From Lachnospiraceae bacterium (lineage in GTDB: Bacteria > Bacillota > Clostridia > Lachnospirales > Lachnospiraceae), in the NCBI GenBank assembly GCA_014804385.1, contig JAAUZW010000040.1, positions 1 through 6,171 on the forward strand: DNA of 6,171 nt, read 5' to 3'. Position 1 is the first letter of the stretch; each line of letters begins with the position of its first letter. The notes under the pieces were generated by a model that did no database searches, was not told the origin of the DNA, and was given only the letters and a program-made list of their open reading frames with translations. A program made the translations under genes and the position numbers. Below, in pieces: positions 1 to 4,722 of this stretch.

Positions 1-43
1 AGAACATGAGAAATATGGAACCTATTAACAAGTAACAACAAAT

Positions 44-125
44 GGATAACGCACCGCTGGTGCGAGCCTCTTACACCGCTGACGCGGGAAAGGGGCTCCG
101 TTTATCCGAAATGTGCACTTTTTTT
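44..125 (+). other. Highly structured intergenic element (three-way junction) followed by a T-run
   Basis: Seen directly: 44-49 pairs with 102-107 (GGATAA/TTATCC). Inside, 51-55 pairs with 59-63 (GCACC/GGTGC, 3-base loop). Then 64-72 pairs with 90-98 as nine base pairs including one G-U, capped by 76-79/84-87 (CCGC/GCGG, TGAC loop). Together they form a closed three-way junction. A run of seven T's follows at 119-125, after a short spacer containing GTGCAC. It could be a structured RNA, a terminator for a gene left of the window, or a DNA origin-type structure (single-strand origin or transfer origin) of the element. I do not recognise a named RNA family. The folding is convincing on paper, but the function is unknown. 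Confidence 0.5.
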
Positions 126-200
126 GAGAAACTAGCATTGTAGCTGAAAACCCAGATCATTTGCTGATGATTTTAATTTGCAGCAAAGTGACCCAAAGAA

Positions 201-207
201 AAGGAGG
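201..207 (+). promoter_or_regulatory. Ribosome binding site that fixes the start of the Lys-rich small protein
   Basis: AAGGAGG lies six bases before the ATG at 214. The same frame could be opened from a TTG at 178, but that codon has no Shine-Dalgarno sequence and would place this perfect site inside the coding region. The ATG at 214 is therefore preferred. Confidence 0.8.
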
Positions 208-213
208 ATAAAA

Positions 214-585
214 ATGGATAGTATTTATGAAAACATGTATGAAGGTGATGATTATTCAACAGATTATGGGGATGCGTATTTGCACATTCAGCAGCTTGAC
301 AAGCAGATTCGCAAACTAAAAAAGAAGAAAAAAAGGAAGGGAAAGGGGAAAAAATGTAAACTAAAACAGAAAATAAGGCGGCTTGAAATGGAACAAGAAC
401 AACTAAAGCAATTCGTTGTTTTCTTTGCTTATCAGTACAAGGGGCAGGTTAATCAACCACCTTGGTGGCAGATAGCTCTTTGTAACACATTGCCTAAGGC
501 GTTTGATCTGGCAACAGCTACCGTAAATAAACTGCCAAATAAAACGCAACCGCTGTATTTAACTGATGGAAGTGATCGCAAGTAA
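214..585 (+). CDS. Small Lys-rich protein of unknown function (123 aa)
   Basis: I do not recognise a family. The protein starts with an acidic, Tyr-rich stretch (residues 1-20, many D, E and Y). A very basic, probably helical segment follows (about 26-66), with KKKKKRK at 36-42 and LKQKIRRLEMEQEQLKQ-type heptads suggesting a short coiled coil. The remaining half (67-123) contains an aromatic patch with FVVFFAY and PPWW and could be a small folded domain. There is no signal peptide or clear membrane helix. The start is set by a perfect AAGGAGG six bases upstream. The gene is a single unit closed by a strong terminator at 595-629, so it is probably transcribed separately from the translocase. 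The basic segment would suit nucleic-acid binding or a partner role in DNA transfer, but that is inference from composition and location only. The A-rich coding stretch at about 318-354 may be prone to slippage. Confidence 0.75.
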   Translation: MDSIYENMYEGDDYSTDYGDAYLHIQQLDKQIRKLKKKKKRKGKGKKCKLKQKIRRLEMEQEQLKQFVVFFAYQYKGQVNQPPWWQIALCNTLPKAFDLATATVNKLPNKTQPLYLTDGSDRK

Positions 586-594
586 CCATTAACA

Positions 595-629
595 GGAGGA
601 GACGGAAATACCCGTTTCCTCCAATTTTT
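595..629 (+). terminator. Rho-independent terminator after the Lys-rich protein gene
   Basis: Bases 595-605 (GGAGGAGACGG) pair with 612-622 (CCGTTTCCTCC) as eleven base pairs including one G-U, with a six-base loop. TTTTT follows at 625-629. It lies ten bases after the stop codon and separates this gene from the translocase gene. Confidence 0.85.
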
Positions 630-635
630 CACACA

Positions 636-647
636 TTCGTTCGTTCG
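636..647 (+). repeat. TTCG x3 tandem repeat
   Basis: Three exact head-to-tail TTCG units lie in the gap before the translocase gene. This could be chance, or a protein-binding stretch; three units are too few to decide. Confidence 0.5.
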
Positions 648-664
648 TTTTGAGAAATTCTGTA

Positions 665-704
665 TATGTGTCCAATCTGCTATTTACGTAATGAGGTACA
701 CATA
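665..704. promoter_or_regulatory. Interrupted inverted repeat with a central palindrome upstream of the translocase gene
   Basis: TATGTGT (665-671) is repeated in inverse orientation as ACACATA (698-704), with TTACGTAA, a perfect eight-base palindrome, between them at 684-691. The stretch lies 36 bases before the translocase start. It could be an operator for element control or a protein-binding site used in transfer. No convincing -35/-10 pair is visible here, so the promoter of the translocase gene is not assigned. Confidence 0.35.
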
Positions 705-740
705 GCAATACCAAACGGATGAACGCAAAGGAGGGATGTC

Positions 741-2147
741 ATGATGAGGGTTAAAAAATTAGCACATCGAATCGAGGAACATTATGCATATCACGGGGTT
801 CGTATTAAACTACAATTATTGTTAGCAGAAAATAATGGCGAACGATTAACTTTTCTGGTTTGTCTCAAACCGGGCACAAAAATAAATTTAATCTTTGAGC
901 GTGCTTCTGATATTCAGATGGCACTACATATACCGCTGTTCCAGCCATTTAAAGATGGACTAAACATTTGTTTGGTCGTTTCAAAAAATAGTGCAACGCA
1001 AAACAGTCTACTACAGATGCTCAAAAGTAGGGCGTTCTATCAAAGTAGAGACTGGCTTCCTATTGCAATAGGCTATAACATGAGACAGGAAATGATTTTT
1101 GCGGATTTGGCCAAAATGCCTCATGTCATGTATGCTGGATCGACAAACTCTGGTAAGAGTATGGGTCTGATTTGTCTTATCCTTAGTCTTATAGTAAAGC
1201 AGCCGGTGAAAAATATCAACTTGCTCATTTTTGATGTTGGGGCTAACTCACTGGGAATATTTAGTGATATCCCCTATTTATCTTATCCTATCGTGAAAGA
1301 ATATGAAGAAGGGGTATATGTGATTAAAAAGCTGGTGGAAGAAATGGAGCGGCGCATTAGGGTGAGTCAGGACGAGCTACGTAATTTGCCTGCATTGGTT
1401 TGTGTGATTGATGAGTATGTTTCCTTTATCAATAATATCAGTGATAAAAAACAGTCAAAAATGATTGCGGATGATATCTCAAATCTTATTCGCAGAGGGC
1501 GACACGCAAAAATACATTTTGTGATTTCAACACAAGATCCTATCAAAAATAATATGAAAGTCGATGTGGGGAACATCACTACACGCATGGCGTTTAAGTG
1601 TGCCAAGGTTCAAAATTCCATAGCAATTCTCGGAGAAAAGGGCGCGGAAAAACTATCGGGCAAGGGGGCATTGTTAATGAAATCAAATGATTATTCAGAC
1701 CCTATGTATATACAGGGAGCGTTTATATCACCTGATGAAATTGCGCAGTTAGTAAATTTTATAAAAGAAAAAGTGTATGATCCCGATAGCAAATTTACGA
1801 TTCCAGAATTTGAATTATTAGAATTACCAGAGCAAGTTGAAGAAGACAAAAGGAAAATGTGTGACAAAGATAAAGAAATGGCTCAAATTATCATATGGAT
1901 ATTGAGTCGTGATAAAGTTTCTGCCAGCCAGATTATGACTCAGTTTGCAATGGGTAATAGAGCCTATGATATTGTTAAGCAGCTATACGAAATGGAGTTA
2001 ATAGCAGAAAAGTTTGCTAACCAACAGAGAAAAGTTCTCCCACAGTCTGTTGAAAGCGTGCCGAGTAAGGTAATGGAATTTTTGCAGGGCCAGGGATATA
2101 CGGAGGACATGGTTTCTGATGCAATTAGCAATAAAAATGGCGGTTGA
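741..2147 (+). CDS. FtsK/SpoIIIE-family DNA translocase, soluble, element-borne (468 aa)
   Basis: This is an ATP-driven double-stranded DNA pump of the FtsK/HerA class. It lacks the membrane helices of chromosomal FtsK/SpoIIIE and is much shorter (468 residues against roughly 750-800 or more). Residues about 43-100 resemble the alpha/beta lead-in domain. ADLAKMPH runs into Walker A GSTNSGKS at 133-140. Walker B is VCVIDE at 220-225. RRGRHAKIHFVISTQDP (251-267) matches the family motif after Walker B. Residues about 377-433 resemble the FtsK gamma winged helix, with a GNRA-containing recognition helix (405-408), suggesting sequence-directed loading. The start is supported by AAGGAGG at 728-734, six bases upstream; a second ATG at 744 is possible. 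In Gram-positive conjugative elements such proteins (Tn916 Orf21/TcpA type, and actinomycete TraB) move DNA during transfer. That role is inferred here because no relaxase or oriT is identified. The sequence is intact, with no frameshift. Confidence 0.88.
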   Translation: MMRVKKLAHRIEEHYAYHGVRIKLQLLLAENNGERLTFLVCLKPGTKINLIFERASDIQMALHIPLFQPFKDGLNICLVVSKNSATQNSLLQMLKSRAFYQSRDWLPIAIGYNMRQEMIFADLAKMPHVMYAGSTNSGKSMGLICLILSLIVKQPVKNINLLIFDVGANSLGIFSDIPYLSYPIVKEYEEGVYVIKKLVEEMERRIRVSQDELRNLPALVCVIDEYVSFINNISDKKQSKMIADDISNLIRRGRHAKIHFVISTQDPIKNNMKVDVGNITTRMAFKCAKVQNSIAILGEKGAEKLSGKGALLMKSNDYSDPMYIQGAFISPDEIAQLVNFIKEKVYDPDSKFTIPEFELLELPEQVEEDKRKMCDKDKEMAQIIIWILSRDKVSASQIMTQFAMGNRAYDIVKQLYEMELIAEKFANQQRKVLPQSVESVPSKVMEFLQGQGYTEDMVSDAISNKNGG

Positions 2148-2358
2148 AGTTGTATAACGTATTTTACTCGAATGGTAATTATATATTTTTTTGATGTACG
2201 GTATGTGCTATGGAATAGTTGCGAGAGTGAAATTTATGATTATGCCAATATGGGTGAGCGCGCTAAAGGAGCATGAATATAGTAATTTCAAAAAACCTTT
2301 ATTAAGGTAGAAAATATTTCATTTTATTTTTATATTTTGTGAGAAAGGGGGTAATCTC
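2148..2358. other. AT-rich gap between translocase and integrase genes
   Basis: No terminator hairpin follows the translocase stop. A five-base-pair hairpin at 2295-2308 (ACCTT/AAGGT) is too weak to name. A TTGATG at 2191 has no good -10 box at standard spacing. A 24-codon open frame lies at 2236-2310 and is listed separately. In related elements this is where a small excisionase gene would sit, but no complete one is present. Confidence 0.4.
2236..2310 (+). pseudogene. 24-codon open frame, possible excisionase remnant (doubtful)
   Basis: The frame begins with residues MIMPIW and ends at TAG 2308. A Pro-Ile-Trp motif close to the start is typical of Tn916-type excisionases, which sit directly before the integrase gene, as this does. 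The resemblance stops there: the usual helix-turn-helix residues after PIW are absent and the frame closes at 24 codons. The upstream GAGAGTG is a poor ribosome binding site. It may be a decayed excisionase start, a tiny leader peptide, or chance. Confidence 0.15.
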
Positions 2359-3564
2359 ATGCAGCCAAACATTGATCTACAGCAGTTGCAGGCACTGTTG
2401 CAATGTGATACGCTAGATATGTGCAACGTGCTTGATATAATTATGGCAAGCAAAAGAGCAAAAATAAAGAAGCTTCATACATATGCGATTACCCCCGCTA
2501 ATTCTCGCAATAAATATTGGACTACCTATTTTAAACCTGAGAATAAAGCAAGACAACTTGTCCGTGGGAAAACCGAGGAAGAGCTTTTAGACAAACTTGT
2601 GAAATTGTATGAAGAAACGGAGAACCTTGACAACTTAACATTCAATCGGTTATTTGACGAATGGCTTGAGTACAAAAAGGCAATGACCAACAGTGCTAAC
2701 ACCATAAGGAGGCACAGGCAGCACTACGCAAAATATTTTGAATCTTCAAAACTGCATTCTATGAAACTGTCAGACATTGATACATTTGTACTGGAAATGG
2801 AGTGCAACCGCATTGTGAAAGAGCTCAATCTGACCCGTAAGGCATGGGTAAATGCCAAGACTATCCTGAATGGCATGTTTGATTATGCAAAACGTAAGAA
2901 ATATATCTCTAACAATCCACTGTCTGATATGAAGATATCTGTACGGTATAGGCAAGTAGTGAAGAAAGCTGGAAATACCCAGACATATAATACAGACGAG
3001 TTGGAAACGTTGAACAAATACCTTGACTTGAAGTATCAAGAAACAAACGACAGTGTCTATATCGCTGTTCGCCTTAACTTCTTTCTTGGTCTGCGAATAG
3101 GTGAATTGGCGGCATTAAAGCCGGAAGACATTATGGGTAATAAGGTTCATGTAGTCAGAGAAGAGGTGCGTGATCAGGAGACCAATCAGACCTATGTTGT
3201 CGAGCATACAAAGACCAACCGCGACAGATTTGTGGCTTTAGTACCACAGGCTAAAAAATTATTGGAAAAACTGGATATGAATAGCACCTATCTATTTGAA
3301 CGGGGTGGAGAACGGCTAAGGGCCCGGCAGATAGAATACGTTTTGGAGAAATATGCACAGCGTCAGGGAATTGAACCGAAGAGAAGCCATAAGATTCGCA
3401 AAACATATGCTTCTAGGCTCAACGCATTTGGTGTACCTATAGATGCCATACGGGAACAGCTAGGCCATTCAGAACTGTCCACTACGTTGTCATACATATA
3501 TAACCCTTTGACGGAAGATGCGACTTATTCAATGATTTCCGATGCTTTAGACAGCAAAAGGTAA
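2359..3564 (+). CDS. int: Tyrosine recombinase / integrase (401 aa)
   Basis: This is a site-specific DNA recombinase that would insert and excise the element. Residues about 30-85 form an N-terminal arm-binding-type domain (KYWTTYFKP, then GKTEEELLDKL). Residues 93-185 are the core-binding SAM-like helices, and about 208-398 the catalytic domain. All active-site residues are visible: R246 in GLRIGEL, K285 in HTKTNRDR, H344 and R347 in SHKIRKT, H370 in LGHSE, and nucleophile Y379 in LSYIY, nine residues after H370. Length is normal for Gram-positive element and phage integrases. AAAGGGGG at 2344-2351 lies seven bases before the ATG. The gene runs toward the 3' end of tRNA-Gly, the likely integration target. 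The sequence looks intact and active. Confidence 0.95.
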   Translation: MQPNIDLQQLQALLQCDTLDMCNVLDIIMASKRAKIKKLHTYAITPANSRNKYWTTYFKPENKARQLVRGKTEEELLDKLVKLYEETENLDNLTFNRLFDEWLEYKKAMTNSANTIRRHRQHYAKYFESSKLHSMKLSDIDTFVLEMECNRIVKELNLTRKAWVNAKTILNGMFDYAKRKKYISNNPLSDMKISVRYRQVVKKAGNTQTYNTDELETLNKYLDLKYQETNDSVYIAVRLNFFLGLRIGELAALKPEDIMGNKVHVVREEVRDQETNQTYVVEHTKTNRDRFVALVPQAKKLLEKLDMNSTYLFERGGERLRARQIEYVLEKYAQRQGIEPKRSHKIRKTYASRLNAFGVPIDAIREQLGHSELSTTLSYIYNPLTEDATYSMISDALDSKR

Positions 3565-3565
3565 T

Positions 3566-3595
3566 GTGATTCAAGTGTGATTCAAAATGATTCAA
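3566..3595 (+). repeat. Three helically phased TGATTCAA repeats after the integrase gene
   Basis: GTGATTCAA occurs at 3566-3574 and 3577-3585, and ATGATTCAA at 3587-3595, so the copies repeat every 11 and then 10 bases and face the same side of the helix. They begin two bases after the integrase stop and end 63 bases from the tRNA end. Position and phasing fit arm-type binding sites for the integrase N-terminal domain, or sites for an excisionase. This is inference. Confidence 0.65.
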
Positions 3596-3616
3596 AAATC
3601 ACAGAGAATAAAAATA

Positions 3617-3653
3617 CGGAAATGCCCTATTTATCAGCATTTCCGCACTTTTT
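3617..3653 (+). terminator. Hairpin terminator, probably bidirectional (integrase and tRNA-Gly)
   Basis: CGGAAATGC (3617-3625) and GCATTTCCG (3637-3645) form a perfect nine-base-pair stem with an 11-base loop. On the plus strand TTTTT follows at 3649-3653. On the minus strand the stem is followed by a T-rich stretch (complement of 3610-3615). It can therefore end integrase transcription from the left and tRNA transcription from the right. Confidence 0.8.
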
Positions 3654-3658
3654 AGAAG

Positions 3659-3686
3659 AGCGCGAGACGGGACTCGAACCCGCGAC
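3659..3686. other. Inferred attachment site within the 3' half of tRNA-Gly
   Basis: Tyrosine integrases of Gram-positive elements often use the tRNA 3' end (T arm to acceptor stem) as the attachment core, with the integrase gene lying just inside the element. That layout is seen here. The exact crossover and core length cannot be fixed because the partner copy at the left end is outside the window, so the limits given are approximate. Confidence 0.45.
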
Positions 3687-3731
3687 CCCGACCTTGGCAA
3701 GGTCGTGCTCCACCAACTGAGCCACTCGCGC
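3659..3731 (-). tRNA. tRNA-Gly (anticodon GCC)
   Basis: Read on the minus strand, the gene folds as a normal 73-base tRNA. The acceptor stem is GCGCGAG/CTCGCGC (3725-3731 with 3660-3666) with discriminator T. The D stem is GCTC/GAGC and the anticodon stem CGACC/GGTCG with loop TTGCCAA, giving anticodon GCC for glycine. The T arm is GCGGG-TTCGAGT-CCCGT. CCA is not encoded: CTT follows, so the CCA end must be added by nucleotidyltransferase. The 3' end faces the integrase gene, which makes the tRNA the likely attachment site. The element would restore the 3' part so that the tRNA stays functional. The gene is single here, with its own promoter. Confidence 0.96.
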
Positions 3732-3733
3732 AT

Positions 3734-3759
3734 ATGTCCGTGCTCTCTCGCTCGGACAT
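3734..3759 (-). other. Leader hairpin in front of tRNA-Gly
   Basis: ATGTCCG (3734-3740) and CGGACAT (3753-3759) pair perfectly around a 12-base loop. With the -10 box at 3765-3770, transcription should start near 3758, placing this hairpin at the extreme 5' end of the precursor tRNA, three bases before the mature 5' end. A role in leader removal or protection is only a guess. Confidence 0.5.
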
Positions 3760-3764
3760 CTACT

Positions 3765-3793
3765 AATATACTATAGTAGAATTGGTTTGTCAA
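3765..3793 (-). promoter_or_regulatory. Promoter of tRNA-Gly
   Basis: On the minus strand, consensus TTGACA (3788-3793) and TATATT (3765-3770) are separated by 17 bases. This sigma-A type promoter sits about 35 bases before the mature tRNA. The -10 region overlaps a short palindrome, ACTATAGT (3770-3777). Confidence 0.85.
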
Positions 3794-3820
3794 CACAAAA
3801 ATGTATTTTTTGGAAAAGAT

Positions 3821-3848
3821 TTGACAAATGGAAAAAAAGGTGTATTAT
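3821..3848 (+). promoter_or_regulatory. Promoter of the small protein-greA operon
   Basis: TTGACA (3821-3826), a 16-base spacer and TATTAT (3843-3848), preceded directly by TG, form a strong sigma-A type promoter. It diverges from the tRNA promoter, with the two -35 boxes only about 27 bases apart. The transcript would begin near 3855 with a leader of about 40 purine-rich bases. Confidence 0.8.
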
Positions 3849-3896
3849 GTTTGATGAAAATGAAAAGAAGAGGAAAAGAAAAGGGAGGAAAAAGAA

Positions 3897-4130
3897 ATGA
3901 AAGTAATGAATATCGACAACCCTGAAAAATTTTTTGAGGTGATCAACCAGTGCAAAGGCACGGTGGAGTTAGTGACTACGGAGGGAGACAGACTGAACTT
4001 AAAGTCCCAGTTGACCAAATATGTGGCGCTCACCAAGCTTTTTGCCGATAAGGCTATTCCGGAGATGGAACTTGTAGCACATGAACCTGAGGATGTGAAC
4101 CGTTTGCTTGACTATATGGTCAACGCGTAA
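3897..4130 (+). CDS. Small conserved-looking protein, function unknown (77 aa)
   Basis: AGGGAGG at 3882-3888, eight bases before the ATG, and a strong promoter make this a real gene. The protein has no signal peptide or membrane helix. It contains NPEKFFEVINQCKG, then VELVTTEGDRLNLKSQL (about 23-39), then an alternating helix/strand C-terminus, which would suit a compact alpha/beta domain. It resembles short hypothetical proteins I recall from Lachnospiraceae, some of which carry the doubtful name polyA polymerase; I see no nucleotidyltransferase motif to support that name. It is followed after nine bases by the GreA-family gene and shares its promoter, so a link to transcription or translation is possible but unproven. 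Confidence 0.8.
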   Translation: MKVMNIDNPEKFFEVINQCKGTVELVTTEGDRLNLKSQLTKYVALTKLFADKAIPEMELVAHEPEDVNRLLDYMVNA

Positions 4131-4139
4131 TAAACAGCT

Positions 4140-4643
4140 ATGCATAATGAATTGACAAAACAGGATATCCGCAAGATGGAGGAAGAGATCGAGTATCGTA
4201 AGCTGGTGGTGCGCAAGGAGGCTCTCGAGGATGTGAAGACGGCCAGAGCCCACGGAGATTTGAGCGAGAACTTTGAATATCATGCGGCAAAAAAAGTAAA
4301 AAATCAGAATGAGAGCCGCATCCGCTATCTGGAACGGATGATAAAAACTGCCGTGATCGTCTCCGACGAGTCCGCAGAGGATGAGGTAGGCATGAACAAC
4401 ACGGTGCAGGTTTTCTTCGAAGAGGATAACCTTACCGAGACCTATAAGCTGGTGACCACGGTGCGGGGCAATTCCCTGGAGGGACTGATCAGTACGGAGT
4501 CCCCGCTTGGCAGAGCACTGCTGGGCCACAAGGTGGGCGATCGGGTTTATGTGGAGATGGCGAACGGCGCCGGTTATTATGTGGTGGTGAAATCCATTGA
4601 GAATACCACGGATGACGGAACAGATAAGTTAAGGAGCTTCTAA
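4140..4643 (+). CDS. greA: GreA-family transcript cleavage / elongation factor (167 aa)
   Basis: GreA factors enter the secondary channel of stalled RNA polymerase and stimulate cleavage of backtracked RNA. The N-terminal coiled coil (about 1-75) carries the tip motif GDLSENFEY at 39-47, with the two acidic tip residues D40 and E43 retained. The C-terminal FKBP-like domain (about 85-157) ends with the family signature SPLGRALLGHKVGD. Length is slightly above the usual 158. The ATG at 4140 places the family Leu-Thr pair at residues 5-6, as expected, although no good ribosome binding site precedes it. The nine-base gap to the upstream gene suggests translational coupling. The stop codon lies inside the terminator stem. 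It could be a paralogue rather than the main greA, which is often near lysS, so the symbol is tentative. Confidence 0.9.
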   Translation: MHNELTKQDIRKMEEEIEYRKLVVRKEALEDVKTARAHGDLSENFEYHAAKKVKNQNESRIRYLERMIKTAVIVSDESAEDEVGMNNTVQVFFEEDNLTETYKLVTTVRGNSLEGLISTESPLGRALLGHKVGDRVYVEMANGAGYYVVVKSIENTTDDGTDKLRSF

Positions 4644-4664
4644 CATTAGTTAGAAGTTCTTTTT
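4635..4664 (+). terminator. Terminator of the greA operon, overlapping the stop codon
   Basis: AGCTTCTAAC (4635-4644) pairs with GTTAGAAGTT (4649-4658) as ten base pairs including one G-U, loop ATTA, followed by CTTTTTG. The greA stop codon TAA (4641-4643) lies within the left arm. Its right arm is shared with the palindrome at 5169-5234. Confidence 0.85.
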
Positions 4665-4705
4665 GTTTGCGCACATAAGCAGCCAGTCATTCGTTATACA
4701 AGATG

Positions 4706-4714
4706 AAAGGGTGG
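4706..4714 (+). promoter_or_regulatory. Ribosome binding site that points to the sigma-factor start
   Basis: AAAGGGTGG lies eight bases before TTG 4723. The longer frame opens at TTG 4663 inside the T-run of the greA terminator with no binding site, and GTG 4711 overlaps this site. TTG 4723 is the best-supported start, although GTG 4729 cannot be excluded. Confidence 0.5.
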
Positions 4715-4722
4715 ATAAAGTT

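Larger units (their letters stand above)
1..3658. mobile_element. Right end of an integrated element beside tRNA-Gly (left end outside window)
   Basis: A tyrosine integrase gene ends about 95 bases from the 3' end of a tRNA gene. Upstream of it are an FtsK/SpoIIIE-type translocase and a small Lys-rich protein, a gene content typical of integrative and conjugative or mobilisable elements of Gram-positive bacteria. These genes look more AT-rich than the greA gene on the other side of the tRNA. The right boundary is inferred to lie at or inside the 3' part of the tRNA. The left boundary and the second attachment copy are not in the window, since I found no second copy of the tRNA 3' end here. 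No relaxase, replication initiator or excisionase is recognisable, so mobility is inferred only from the integrase and translocase. Confidence 0.72.

Noticed and set aside
1..35. Possible tail of an upstream gene (two frames stay open to TAA at 26-28 or 33-35)
   Set aside because: Only about ten codons are visible in each frame and nothing selects between them.
124..157. TTTTGAGAAA shared by 122-131 and 648-657 as a common promoter -35 motif
   Set aside because: The ten-base repeat is real, but neither copy has an acceptable -10 box at 16-18 bases.
178..213. Longer N-terminus of the Lys-rich protein from TTG 178
   Set aside because: It has no ribosome binding site, and it would bury a perfect AAGGAGG within the coding region.
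1367..1606. Reverse-strand open frame inside the translocase gene
   Set aside because: It lies opposite a clear protein family match, has no ribosome binding site support and no recognisable domain.
2191..2219. Promoter-like TTGATG before the integrase gene
   Set aside because: The best -10 candidates (AATAGT at 17 bases) are too far from consensus to report as a promoter.
2770..3039. Reverse-strand open frame inside the integrase gene
   Set aside because: It is a shadow of a gene whose catalytic residues are all present.
3599..3796. Reverse-strand open frame across the tRNA gene
   Set aside because: It reads straight through a well-folded tRNA-Gly and its promoter.
3999..4529. 176-codon reverse-strand frame opposite the greA gene
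   Set aside because: It is long but antisense to an unmistakable GreA family protein, and it shows no domain of its own.
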